Shown piece by piece: positions 30,188 through 37,231 of a stretch of DNA of 48,610 nt. A program made the translations under genes and the position numbers. The stretch is from an uncultured Oscillospiraceae bacterium (lineage in GTDB: Bacteria > Bacillota > Clostridia > Oscillospirales > Oscillospiraceae). The first letter of the stretch is position 1. Each line of letters opens with the position of its first letter. The DNA is taken from NCBI GenBank assembly GCA_947632155.1, contig CANROF010000014.1:1-48610 (forward strand), written 5' to 3'. The notes under the pieces were generated by a model. The model saw nothing but the letters and a program-made list of their open reading frames with translations. It was not told where the DNA came from and searched no databases.

Positions 30188-31792
30188 ATGAAAAAAATGA
30201 GAAAAATTCTGGCGCTGCTTCTGGCCTTCGCGGCCATAGCGGCCCTGGCCGCCGGCTGCGGCGGCGGGGACACGGGCAAGGAGCCCGCCGGTACCCCCGA
30301 CCAGCCCCCGAAGCAGGACACCACCCCCGACACGCCGGACACCCCGGATGAGCCCGATACTCCGGATACGCCGGATATGCCGGATACGCCTGATACGCCG
30401 GACACCCCGGATACGCCGGACACTCCGGACACCCCCGACACTCCGGATACCCCGGGTACGCCGGATACTCCCGACACGCCCGACACCCCGGATACGCCCG
30501 ACACTCCGGATACGCCCGACACTCCGGATACGCCCGACACCCCGGATACGCCCGACACCCCGGATACGCCCGATACTCCGGATACCCCGGACACACCGGA
30601 CACGCCGGATACCCCGGACACACCGGACACGCCGGATACCCCGGACACACCGGATACCCCGAATCAGCCGGACACCCCCGACACACCGGACGTGCCCGAT
30701 ACACCGGACACGCCGGACGCACCCGACACGCCGGACCAGCCGGACACACCGGACACGCCCTCTCAGCCGGAGAATCCGCCTCAGCCGCCTCAGCCGGCGA
30801 CGCCGCCCCAGCCCGAGGAGCCCGCTCCCCCGGCGCAGATCCCCGACGCCTCCCAGGAGCTGCCCTCCAGTCCCGAGGCCGACAAGGTCCTGGATGACAA
30901 GTACGAGGACAAGACCGACGTGAACGCCAGCAACCAGGAGATGGAAAACGAGTCCGCGGCCCTCCAGAACACGCCCCCGGCGTTTTACGACTACAAGAAG
31001 GTCAGCCACCCCGGCACGGCGGTCAATGAGAAAAACAACGCCATTATCGACTACTCCAACGCCGCCGACGGCTACGTGATGGTCCTCTACAACGCCTCCA
31101 CCGACAAGCGCTTAAAGGCCCAGGTCAAGGGCCCCACCACTACATATCAGTACAATCTCACCGCCGGCGTCTGGGCGGCGCTGCCGCTGTCCGACGGCAA
31201 CGGCGAGTACTCCGTGGGCGTCTACGTCCACTCCGGCGAGGGCAACAAGTACGCCACCGCCTGCTCCCAGAAGCTGAGCGTCACCCTCACCGACGAGTTC
31301 GCGCCCTTCCTGCGCAGCAACCAGTACGTGGACTTTGAGGGCGCCGCGAACACCATAAATCAGGCCGCCATGCTCTGCCGCGGCGTCACGGAGCCCCTAG
31401 ACAAGGTGAAGGCCATCTACACCTTTGTTGTCGAGAACTTAAGCTACGACCACGACCGGGCCGCCAACGTCACCAGCGGCTATCTGCCGGTGCTGGACAG
31501 CGTCCTGGCCAACAAAAAGGGCATCTGCTTCGACTACGCGGCGCTGATGACCGGGATGCTCCGCAGCCAGGGCGTCCCCTGCAAGCTGGTGGTGGGCTAC
31601 GCCGGGACGGCGTACCACGCCTGGATCAACGTCTACTCCGAGAAGGACGGGTGGATCAACAACGCCATCTTCTTCGACGGCACCTCCTGGCAGCGGATGG
31701 ACCCCACCTTCGCGTCCTCCGGCAATCAGAGCGCCGACATCATGAAGTACATCGGCGACGGGCAGAACTACACCGTGAAATATATGTACTGA
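30188..31792 (+). CDS. Lipoprotein with Pro-Asp-Thr repeats and transglutaminase-like domain
   Basis: 534 residues. Lipoprotein signal (lipobox AAGC, Cys near 24), then a very long low-complexity P-D-T repeat (about 46-190), a Pro/Gln stretch, an alpha/beta linker, and a transglutaminase-like domain (about 380-534). The catalytic triad is visible: Cys in KGICFDYAALMTGML (near 445), His in AYHAWINVYS (near 476) and Asp in QRMDPTFAS (near 504). Such domains in Clostridia act as secreted cysteine proteases or cross-linking enzymes. The repeat probably spaces the enzyme away from the membrane through the cell wall. ATG follows TGGAGG. The stop is followed at six bases by a modular hairpin repeat. 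Confidence 0.88.
   Translation: MKKMRKILALLLAFAAIAALAAGCGGGDTGKEPAGTPDQPPKQDTTPDTPDTPDEPDTPDTPDMPDTPDTPDTPDTPDTPDTPDTPDTPGTPDTPDTPDTPDTPDTPDTPDTPDTPDTPDTPDTPDTPDTPDTPDTPDTPDTPDTPDTPDTPDTPDTPNQPDTPDTPDVPDTPDTPDAPDTPDQPDTPDTPSQPENPPQPPQPATPPQPEEPAPPAQIPDASQELPSSPEADKVLDDKYEDKTDVNASNQEMENESAALQNTPPAFYDYKKVSHPGTAVNEKNNAIIDYSNAADGYVMVLYNASTDKRLKAQVKGPTTTYQYNLTAGVWAALPLSDGNGEYSVGVYVHSGEGNKYATACSQKLSVTLTDEFAPFLRSNQYVDFEGAANTINQAAMLCRGVTEPLDKVKAIYTFVVENLSYDHDRAANVTSGYLPVLDSVLANKKGICFDYAALMTGMLRSQGVPCKLVVGYAGTAYHAWINVYSEKDGWINNAIFFDGTSWQRMDPTFASSGNQSADIMKYIGDGQNYTVKYMY
30326..30757 (+). repeat. Low-complexity P-D-T coding repeat
   Basis: Roughly 45 tandem nine-base units (CCG/CCC-GAT/GAC-ACG/ACC/ACT) with a few substitutions (Glu, Met, Gly, Asn-Gln, Val, Ala). 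Local runs of an 18-base higher-order unit suggest expansion by slippage or recombination. The array creates long open frames on the other strand. Confidence 0.92.
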
Positions 31793-31798
31793 ACTGGC

Positions 31799-31976
31799 TT
31801 GAAAGGCTGACGCCTTTCAATGCCAAGGGGAACGTGCGGACAAAAAATCTGAATTTTGCGAAATTCAGATTTTTTGTCCTGCTGTCGCCCTGCGCGCGCC
31901 CCGTTGGGGCACACTTGGGCGACAAAAGGGATTTTTTCCAAGGCACATGTCCTTGGAAAAAATATTGAATTTGAGT
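31799..31976 (+). repeat. Modular 3'-UTR hairpin element, copy 3 (complete)
   Basis: Starts six bases after the stop codon. H1 TTGAAAGGC-TGAC-GCCTTTCAA (31799-31820), AAGGGGAACGTGCGG, H2 17-bp stem (31840-31856/31861-31877) with CTGAATTT-TGCG core and outer arms ACAAAAAAT/ATTTTTTGT, CCTGCTG, H3 TGTCGCC/GGCGACA (31883-31924) enclosing GCCCC-GTT-GGGGC, AAAGGGA, H4 TTTTTTCCAAGG-CACATGT-CCTTGGAAAAAA (31932-31962), TATTGAATTTGA. Confidence 0.87.
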
Positions 31977-31978
31977 TT

Positions 31979-32007
31979 TTGACAAGCTGACTGGATCGCG
32001 TTATTTT
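31979..32007 (+). promoter_or_regulatory. Promoter of the pilus/secretion-like operon, at the end of repeat copy 3
   Basis: TTGACA (31979-31984), 17 bases, TATTTT (32002-32007), with the ATG at 32027 after CTGGAGG. The TTTTTGACAA segment is the conserved tail of the hairpin element. Confidence 0.65.
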
Positions 32008-32026
32008 AAACTGGAGGCCCCGGGAT

Positions 32027-33073
32027 ATGAAAAATAAGGCACTGACGAACGACGAGATAAGCTCCATCTGCATGGGGCTTTCCATGCTCCTGCACGCCGG
32101 CGTGGGCGTGGGGGACGGGCTTAGTATGCTCTCGGACGAGGAGCAGGACGGCGCCACCCGGGAGCTTCTCTCCAAAATGGCCCTGGAGGTGGACGACGGC
32201 GCGTCCCTGGCGGAGGCCGTCAGCGGCTCCGGGGCGTTCCCCGTATACGTCCGGGGACTTCTGGACGTGGGCGAAAAGGCCGGGCGGACGGAGGAGGCCC
32301 TGGCGGCCCTCTCCCGCCACTACGAGGACCGCTCGCGGCTCAACAGGCAAATAAAGGCGGCGCTTTTGTACCCCGCCATACTCCTGGTCATCATGCTGGC
32401 GGTGATCGTCATCCTCCTGGTGGAGGTGCTTCCGGTGTTCAACGACGTATACGCCTACCTGGGCGGGAGCCTCACCGGCATCGCCGGGGGCCTTCTGAGC
32501 CTGGGCCAGGCCATCGACGCGGCCATGCCGGCGCTGTGCGCCATACTGGGCGTTGTCATCTTAGCCGTGGCGCTCTTCGCGGCCGTCCCGGCCTTCCGGG
32601 CCAGGGCCGTGGGCCTCTGGCACCGGGTCATGGGCGACCGGGGCGTGTCGAAAAAGATAAACACCGCCCGCTTTGCCCAGTCGCTGTCCATGGGGCTCTC
32701 CAGCGGACTTCCGTTGGAGGAGGCTCTGAGCATGGCGGCGTCGCTTTTGGAAAATGTTCCCTCCGCCCGGGCCAGATGTCTCGACTGCCTCAAGCGCCTG
32801 GAGGACGGGGAGCCCATGGCCCAGGCCATGAAGAATTCCCGGGTCCTGCCCCACACGGAGTGCCGGCTTTTGGAGATCGGCCTTCGCAGCGGCACCGGCG
32901 ATACGGCCATGGAGCAGATCTCCCGGCGCCTCTCCGAGGACAGCGAGATGGCCCTCCAGGAGCTGGTGGGCCGGGTGGAGCCGGCGCTGGTGATGGTGAC
33001 GTCCATCATGGTGGGGCTCATACTGCTCTCCGTGATGCTGCCCCTTATGAACATCATGTCCGCCATAGGGTGA
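32027..33073 (+). CDS. Type II secretion/type IV pilus inner-membrane platform protein (GspF/PilC family)
   Basis: 348 residues with the duplicated GspF layout. Cytoplasmic helical domain 1 (about 8-110; ISSICMGLSMLLHAGVGVGD, LLDVGEKAGRTEEALAALSR), membrane helices (about 115-140 and 150-195), domain 2 (about 210-310; TARFAQSLSMGLSSGLPLEE, EIGLRSGTGDTAMEQISRRL), and a final helix (about 320-345). It anchors the assembly ATPase in pilus or pseudopilus machines. First gene of a six-gene run to pilT. The copy is compact compared with the roughly 400-residue standard. Confidence 0.88.
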   Translation: MKNKALTNDEISSICMGLSMLLHAGVGVGDGLSMLSDEEQDGATRELLSKMALEVDDGASLAEAVSGSGAFPVYVRGLLDVGEKAGRTEEALAALSRHYEDRSRLNRQIKAALLYPAILLVIMLAVIVILLVEVLPVFNDVYAYLGGSLTGIAGGLLSLGQAIDAAMPALCAILGVVILAVALFAAVPAFRARAVGLWHRVMGDRGVSKKINTARFAQSLSMGLSSGLPLEEALSMAASLLENVPSARARCLDCLKRLEDGEPMAQAMKNSRVLPHTECRLLEIGLRSGTGDTAMEQISRRLSEDSEMALQELVGRVEPALVMVTSIMVGLILLSVMLPLMNIMSAIG

Positions 33074-33079
33074 CGCGCC

Positions 33080-33406
33080 ATGAGGAAGCTGCTGAAAAAA
33101 CGCCTCCCCGGGGCTGTCCGGGGCGTGCTGGTGGTCGCCGCCGCCGCGGCGGTGCTCTATATCTTCTTCACGGGCCTTGCCGGCGTGCGCCGCGGCAGCG
33201 ACGGCGAGGGCAAAAAACAGCTTGAGGAGTCCATCCGCCGCACGGCGGTGGCCTGCTACGCCACGGAGGGCATCTATCCCCCCACGGTGGAGTACATGCA
33301 GGAGCATTACGGGCTCCAGGTGGACGGGGACAAGTATTTCGTGGACTACCAGATCTTCGCCTCAAACCTCATGCCCACCTTCACGGTGCTGGAGCTGGGC
33401 GGCTGA
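33080..33406 (+). CDS. Small membrane-anchored protein of the pilus-like cluster
   Basis: 108 residues. Positive N-terminus (MRKLLKKRLP), one hydrophobic helix (about 14-32), then an outer domain with KQLEESIRRTAVACYATEGI and YPPTVEYMQEHYGLQVDGDK. The segment around ACYATEGIYP resembles the first helix/loop of short pseudopilin-like proteins, but no GFTLxE prepilin site is present. ATG 33080 follows AGGGTG, six bases after the platform gene. Function inferred from neighbours only. Confidence 0.72.
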   Translation: MRKLLKKRLPGAVRGVLVVAAAAAVLYIFFTGLAGVRRGSDGEGKKQLEESIRRTAVACYATEGIYPPTVEYMQEHYGLQVDGDKYFVDYQIFASNLMPTFTVLELGG

Positions 33407-33430
33407 AAGACAAGCGGAAGGACAGAGAGA

Positions 33431-33904
33431 ATGCGTTTTGTACGTCCAAAACATCATACCGACGGCCTCGTCACCCTGCTTTTATTCGGGGTCTTCGCGG
33501 CCTGCGTGCTGTCCGTGCTGCTCACCGGGGCCAAGGTCTACCGGGACATAACCGCCGGGAACCGGCGGGAGTACAGCCGGCGCACCTGCGCCCAGTACAT
33601 CGTCACCAAGGTCCGCCAGGCCCCGTCAGGCGGCGGCGTGGATGTCTCCGATAACGCCATCAACCTCCGGGAGACGATCGACGGCGAGGACTACGTCACC
33701 AGCATCTACTGTCATGACGGGTGGCTGTGGGAGATCTTCACCTTTGACGGCTGGGACTTCGACCCGGAGGACGGGGAAAAGCTCATCGAGGCCCGGGAGA
33801 TGACCCCGAGCCTCAAGGACGGGCTCCTCACCGTGGACCTGGTGGACGCCAACGGGGAGAGCACCCATCTGGTCCTCACCCTGAGAGGGGGCGGTGCGTC
33901 ATGA
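33431..33904 (+). CDS. DUF4860-like pseudopilin-type protein
   Basis: 157 residues. Short N-terminus, hydrophobic helix (about 13-35, DGLVTLLLFGVFAACVLSVL), then an outer domain with RREYSRRTCAQYIVTKVRQA, YVTSIYCHDGWLWEIFTFDG and LLTVDLVDANGESTHLVLTL. This matches what I know as DUF4860, a family seen in clostridial pilus/secretion-like clusters. The TGA overlaps the next ATG (ATGA), so it is translationally coupled. The helix position is pseudopilin-like, but the canonical G-F-x-x-x-E site is absent. Confidence 0.75.
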   Translation: MRFVRPKHHTDGLVTLLLFGVFAACVLSVLLTGAKVYRDITAGNRREYSRRTCAQYIVTKVRQAPSGGGVDVSDNAINLRETIDGEDYVTSIYCHDGWLWEIFTFDGWDFDPEDGEKLIEAREMTPSLKDGLLTVDLVDANGESTHLVLTLRGGGAS

Positions 33905-34353
33905 GGAGCAAAGCGCCCCTGGCGCTGATGGAGCAGGCCGTGATGATCCTGGTCTTCGCCCTGGCGGCGGCGGTGTGTATGCGGGTCTTCGTCTGGTCGG
34001 ACAGGACCTCCAAGCGAAGCGAGGCTCTGGACCGCGCCGTGGTGGAGGTCCAGAACGCCGCCGAGACAGTGAAATATGAGGGCCGGAGGACCGGCGGCGA
34101 CGCCGCCTCGGTCCTGGCCGCCGCGGCGGAGGCCGCGGGACTTGAAAAAAACGCCGCCGGCGCCCTCACCGGCTTTTATAACGGCAATCTGGAGCCCTGC
34201 GGCGCGGACGGCGCGGCCTGGGTCCTCCGGGCGGAGGGACAGGAAAGCGGCGTGCCCGGCCTTGCCTGGGCGCGGGTCTATATGGAGGACATATCCGGCG
34301 GGGACATCCTGTTTGAGGTCACCGTGGCCTGGCAGACGGAGGTGGGCGCGTGA
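33901..34353 (+). CDS. Pseudopilin-like membrane protein
   Basis: 150 residues. N-terminal KAPLALMEQAVMILVFALAA is a short basic head and a hydrophobic helix with a Glu near its start, reminiscent of a prepilin helix but without the Gly-Phe cleavage site. The outer part has SKRSEALDRAVVEVQNAAET and a beta-rich end (WARVYMEDISGGDILFEVTV). It overlaps both neighbours (ATGA at 33901, GTGA at 34350), so production in fixed ratio with them is likely. Confidence 0.72.
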   Translation: MRSKAPLALMEQAVMILVFALAAAVCMRVFVWSDRTSKRSEALDRAVVEVQNAAETVKYEGRRTGGDAASVLAAAAEAAGLEKNAAGALTGFYNGNLEPCGADGAAWVLRAEGQESGVPGLAWARVYMEDISGGDILFEVTVAWQTEVGA

Positions 34354-34793
34354 ACGGGGAAAAAAAGCGCTTCTCGCCCCCCGCGGTGGGGGGGAGCTCC
34401 CTTCTTGTCATCTTCGCGGTGCTGTGCCTTACGGTGTTCGCGCTGCTGTCCATGTCCACCGTCCAGGCCGACAAGCGCCTCTCCGACGCCTCGGCCGAGA
34501 CGGTCAAGGGGTATTTTGACGCGGACAGCGCGGCGGAGGCCATCCTGGCCCGGCTGCGCCGGGGGGAGGTCCCCGACGGCGTGACGGTCACGGACCTGCC
34601 CCTCGCCAGCGGCGTGGGGGACAGCTTCCTCTCAGCCCAGTACGCCTGCCCCATCTCCCCCACCCAGGTGCTTCGGGTGGCCGTCCTTTTCCGGGGCGGG
34701 CTGGGAGACAGCTATGAGATCCGCTATTGGCAGGCGGTGTCCTCCGCCCAGTGGGAGCCGGACGACAGCATCACCGTCTGGGACGGCAACTGA
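34350..34793 (+). CDS. Membrane-anchored protein of the pilus-like cluster (PilX-like)
   Basis: 147 residues starting at GTG that overlaps the upstream TGA. Head GEKKRFSPPAVGGSSLLVIF, hydrophobic helix (about 17-40), then VQADKRLSDASAETVKGYFD and ADSAAEAILARLRRG, a layout similar to PilX-type minor pilins in which the segment after the helix carries a conserved ADxA-E motif. No homology is claimed beyond that. It is followed at 22 bases by pilT. Confidence 0.7.
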   Translation: MNGEKKRFSPPAVGGSSLLVIFAVLCLTVFALLSMSTVQADKRLSDASAETVKGYFDADSAAEAILARLRRGEVPDGVTVTDLPLASGVGDSFLSAQYACPISPTQVLRVAVLFRGGLGDSYEIRYWQAVSSAQWEPDDSITVWDGN

Positions 34794-34815
34794 TACGATA
34801 AGGAGTCATATTTCT

Positions 34816-35871
34816 ATGGAAATTCTCGATTATCTTCGCGCGGCGGTGGAGGACGGGGCCTCGGACCTCTTCATCGTCGCCGGCGGCCCCGTGAGCTACA
34901 AGGTCAAGGGGGCCATCAGGAACATCAATGACGAAAAGGTCTTCCCCCAGGAGACGGAGCGTCTGCTGACGGACCTCTACGCCCACGCAAAGCGGGACAT
35001 GCGCCGCTACCTGGAGAGCGGCGACGACGACTTCTCCTTCGCCGTGGGCGGGCTTGCGCGCTTCCGGGTCAACACCTACCGCCAGCGCGGCTCCATGGCC
35101 GCCGTGGTCCGGGTGGTGGCCTTCGACATCCCGGACTGGCGGAGCCTCCACATCCCCGAGGAGGTCATGAAGCTCTCCGCCGTTGACCACGGCATGGTCC
35201 TGGTCACCGGCACCGCCGGCAGCGGCAAGTCCACCACCCAGGCCTGCGTCATCGACCAGATTAACCGCACCCGGAGCTGCCACGTCATCACCCTTGAGGA
35301 CCCCATCGAGTACCTGCACCGCGACCAGAGGAGCATCATAAGCCAGCGGGAGATCGCCATCGACACCGAAAGCTACCTCACGGCCCTCAGGGCGTGCCTC
35401 CGGCAGGCCCCGGACGTGATACTCCTTGGCGAGATGCGCGACCACGAGACGATCCGCACCGCCATGACCGCGGCGGAGACGGGGCACCTGCTCATCGCCA
35501 CACTCCACACCAGCGACGCGGTGAACACCGTGGACCGAATCATCGACTCCTTCCCGCCGGTACAGCAGGCCCAGATACGCATCCAGCTCAGCACCGTCCT
35601 GCACACCGTGGTTTCCCAGCAGCTCATCCCCGCCCGGGACGGCGGCATGGTCCCGGCCTTTGAGATCATGCACTCCAACAGCGCCATCCGGAGCCTCATC
35701 CGGGACAGCAAGACCCACCAGATAGACAACGCCATCGCCTCCGGCAGCGCCGAGGGCATGATCTCCATGGACCAGTCCATACTCAATCTCTTCAAAAACG
35801 GCCTCATCGACAGGGACACCGCCATAAGCTACGCCTCCAACCCCGAGCAGCTAAAGCGGCGCCTGGGCTGA
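34816..35871 (+). CDS. pilT: PilT-type hexameric ATPase
   Basis: 351 residues. N-terminal domain (1-105, DYLRAAVEDGASDLFIVAGG) and RecA-like core with Walker A GTAGSGKST (near 131-139), Asp box ITLEDPIEYLH (near 157), Walker B ILLGEMRDHETI (near 201) and His box HLLIATLHTSDAVNT (near 225). GEMRD rather than GExRD with a zinc tetracysteine marks the retraction-type PilT, not PilB/GspE. It is the only such ATPase in the cluster, so it may power either movement or assembly here. ATG 34816 follows AAGGAG; the longer open frame overlaps the upstream gene. Confidence 0.92.
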   Translation: MEILDYLRAAVEDGASDLFIVAGGPVSYKVKGAIRNINDEKVFPQETERLLTDLYAHAKRDMRRYLESGDDDFSFAVGGLARFRVNTYRQRGSMAAVVRVVAFDIPDWRSLHIPEEVMKLSAVDHGMVLVTGTAGSGKSTTQACVIDQINRTRSCHVITLEDPIEYLHRDQRSIISQREIAIDTESYLTALRACLRQAPDVILLGEMRDHETIRTAMTAAETGHLLIATLHTSDAVNTVDRIIDSFPPVQQAQIRIQLSTVLHTVVSQQLIPARDGGMVPAFEIMHSNSAIRSLIRDSKTHQIDNAIASGSAEGMISMDQSILNLFKNGLIDRDTAISYASNPEQLKRRLG

Positions 35872-35934
35872 CGGACCGGAGGCCGCGTCATCGCCGGAGC
35901 GCCGCTCCGGCGCCGGCAAAGGAGGAATTGTCCG

Positions 35935-36918
35935 GTGAAGCGTTCCAGACCCAATACGAAAACCAGGAGGACCATACTTGTCGTCTTGGGGCTTTTGTGC
36001 CTCGCGGTGTTCTGCGTCTCCTCCTACATGGTGGTGACGCGCCTTGTCCGCCAGGCGCGGGAGGAGCGGGCCTTTGAGGCCCTCGTCTCCCAACTGCCCG
36101 CCAGGGCCCCCCTCCCCCAAGTCTCCGCGCCCCAGGACCCGGCGGAGACGCAGCCCGACGCGCCCGTCCCCCCCGATGAACCCCAGGCCCCGGAGCCCGG
36201 CGACGACGGCGGCGACAGCGGCGAGCCCGGGGCGCTCCCGGAGGTCCTGCCCCACCCCTCCGGCCAGACGGACACCGCCGGGCGGTATGACCTGCTCTAT
36301 GAACAGAACGAGGACATGTTCGGCTGGATATGTATCGAGGGCACGGACATAAATTTCCCCGTGATGCACACGCCGGATGACCCGGAGCACTACCTGCACC
36401 GGGCGTTCGACGGCTCCTACTCCTACAGCGGCTGCCCGTTTTTGGCGTGGAACTGCTACACCGACTGCGGGAATTACATCGTCTACGGGCACCACATGAC
36501 CAACGGCACCATGTTCGCCACGCTCATGAAATACGCCAGGGAGTCCTGGTGGCGCGAGCACCCCATTATCCAGTTTGACACGCTGGATAAGCTGGGCGAC
36601 TATGAGGTGCTGTCCGCCTTCTACACCCAGGTCTACCACGTGAACGAGGAGGGCGTTTTCAAGTATTACGCCTACAACGAGCTGACGGACCAGGAGACTT
36701 TCGACGAATTCGTGCGCCAGGCCCGGGAGGCGGCCCTCTATGACACCGGCGTGGAGGCCAACTTCGGCGACCAGCTCCTGACGCTCATCACCTGCAACGA
36801 CCACACCAAAAACGGCCGCTTCGTGGTCATCGCCAGGCTCGCCCAGACCGCCCCCAACGACAGCGGCGCCTCCGAGGACAGCGGCGCCGAATCCCCCGCC
36901 GAACAGCAGCCGGAATGA
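35935..36918 (+). CDS. srtB: Class B sortase
   Basis: 327 residues. One N-terminal membrane helix (about 13-36), a Pro/Asp/Glu-rich stalk (about 55-115), then the sortase domain. It has NEDMFGWICIEGTDINFPVM near 123, catalytic His in VYGHHMTNGTMF (near 186), Cys in LLTLITCNDHTKNGRFVVIA (near 286) and Arg in GRFVV. Class B enzymes attach specific proteins or pilins to peptidoglycan or to each other. GTG 35935 is used, with AAAGGAGG upstream. It lies 63 bases after pilT, probably co-transcribed. No protein with an LPxTG/NPxTN sorting signal is seen in the window, so its substrates lie elsewhere. Confidence 0.92.
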   Translation: MKRSRPNTKTRRTILVVLGLLCLAVFCVSSYMVVTRLVRQAREERAFEALVSQLPARAPLPQVSAPQDPAETQPDAPVPPDEPQAPEPGDDGGDSGEPGALPEVLPHPSGQTDTAGRYDLLYEQNEDMFGWICIEGTDINFPVMHTPDDPEHYLHRAFDGSYSYSGCPFLAWNCYTDCGNYIVYGHHMTNGTMFATLMKYARESWWREHPIIQFDTLDKLGDYEVLSAFYTQVYHVNEEGVFKYYAYNELTDQETFDEFVRQAREAALYDTGVEANFGDQLLTLITCNDHTKNGRFVVIARLAQTAPNDSGASEDSGAESPAEQQPE

Positions 36919-36941
36919 AAAAATCACCCGTAACCCCCGAG

Positions 36942-36968
36942 GGGCCGCCCAAAAGGCGGCCCTTTTTT
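36942..36968 (+). terminator. Terminator of the pilus/sortase operon
   Basis: GGGCCGCC, loop CAAAA, GGCGGCCC, then six T. Confidence 0.92.
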
Positions 36969-37096
36969 GGCCGCTGTCTGGGTCCCGGTAAGAGGTCCGG
37001 CGGTTTAGGGGGCTTCATTTTGCACGAAATATTGCCGCGAATTGCAAATCCACTATGTTTAACTCCACAAAAACTCTTAAAACTGCAATTTTTTAT

Positions 37097-37125
37097 TTGA
37101 CACGCTTCTAAAGCCGTCATATAAT
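37097..37125 (+). promoter_or_regulatory. glnA promoter P1
   Basis: TTGACA (37097-37102), 17 bases, TATAAT (37120-37125): a perfect housekeeping promoter. Its transcript would begin near 37132, right at the attenuator hairpin. Confidence 0.85.
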
Positions 37126-37132
37126 GTGCCGT

Positions 37133-37175
37133 GAGAGCAACGGGGCTTTTCGCAGAAAACTCCGTTGCTCTTTTT
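37133..37175 (+). promoter_or_regulatory. glnA leader attenuator with alternative anti-terminator hairpin
   Basis: Terminator form: AGAGCAACGG (37134-37143) pairs with CCGTTGCTCT (37162-37171), followed by T4. Alternative form: AGAGC (37134-37138) pairs with GCTTT (37145-37149), closing a six-base loop AACGGG. This loop has A at position 1 and G at position 4, as in ANTAR-protein binding sites. The two forms are mutually exclusive. A matching element precedes amt, and an ANTAR protein is encoded just after glnA. The first of the two hairpins usually seen in ANTAR targets is not evident. Confidence 0.65.
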
Positions 37176-37193
37176 GAGGTTATATGCTACAAT
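37165..37193 (+). promoter_or_regulatory. Candidate glnA promoter P2
   Basis: TTGCTC (37165-37170), 17 bases, TACAAT (37188-37193) with extended TGC. It lies inside and after the attenuator, so a transcript from P2 would escape attenuation. Confidence 0.45.
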
Positions 37194-37196
37194 ACC

Positions 37197-37209
37197 AACA
37201 ATCATTGTT
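37197..37209. promoter_or_regulatory. Palindrome at the P2 start site
   Basis: AACAATCATTGTT is a perfect 6+1+6 inverted repeat covering the expected start point of P2. Possible operator; no regulator assigned. Confidence 0.35.
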
Positions 37210-37231
37210 ATATACCGAAAGGAGCTTTCCC

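Noticed and set aside
30088-30648. Collagen-like GVS repeat ORF on the minus strand, and similar long repeat ORFs at 30161-31009 and 30348-30923
   Set aside because: They are shadows of the P-D-T repeat of the plus-strand lipoprotein; they have no ribosome site and no start context.
34350-34793. Classical type IV prepilin
   Set aside because: No G-F/T-x-x-E processing site at the start of the helix; annotated only as PilX-like by layout and context.
37134-37175. Hairpin before glnA as the terminator of the sortase operon
   Set aside because: The sortase transcript already has a strong terminator at 36942-36968, and a perfect promoter lies between.
37134-37231. Glutamine riboswitch in the glnA leader
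   Set aside because: The conserved core of glutamine-II/glnA RNAs is not visible; the leader is explained by a terminator with an alternative small hairpin.
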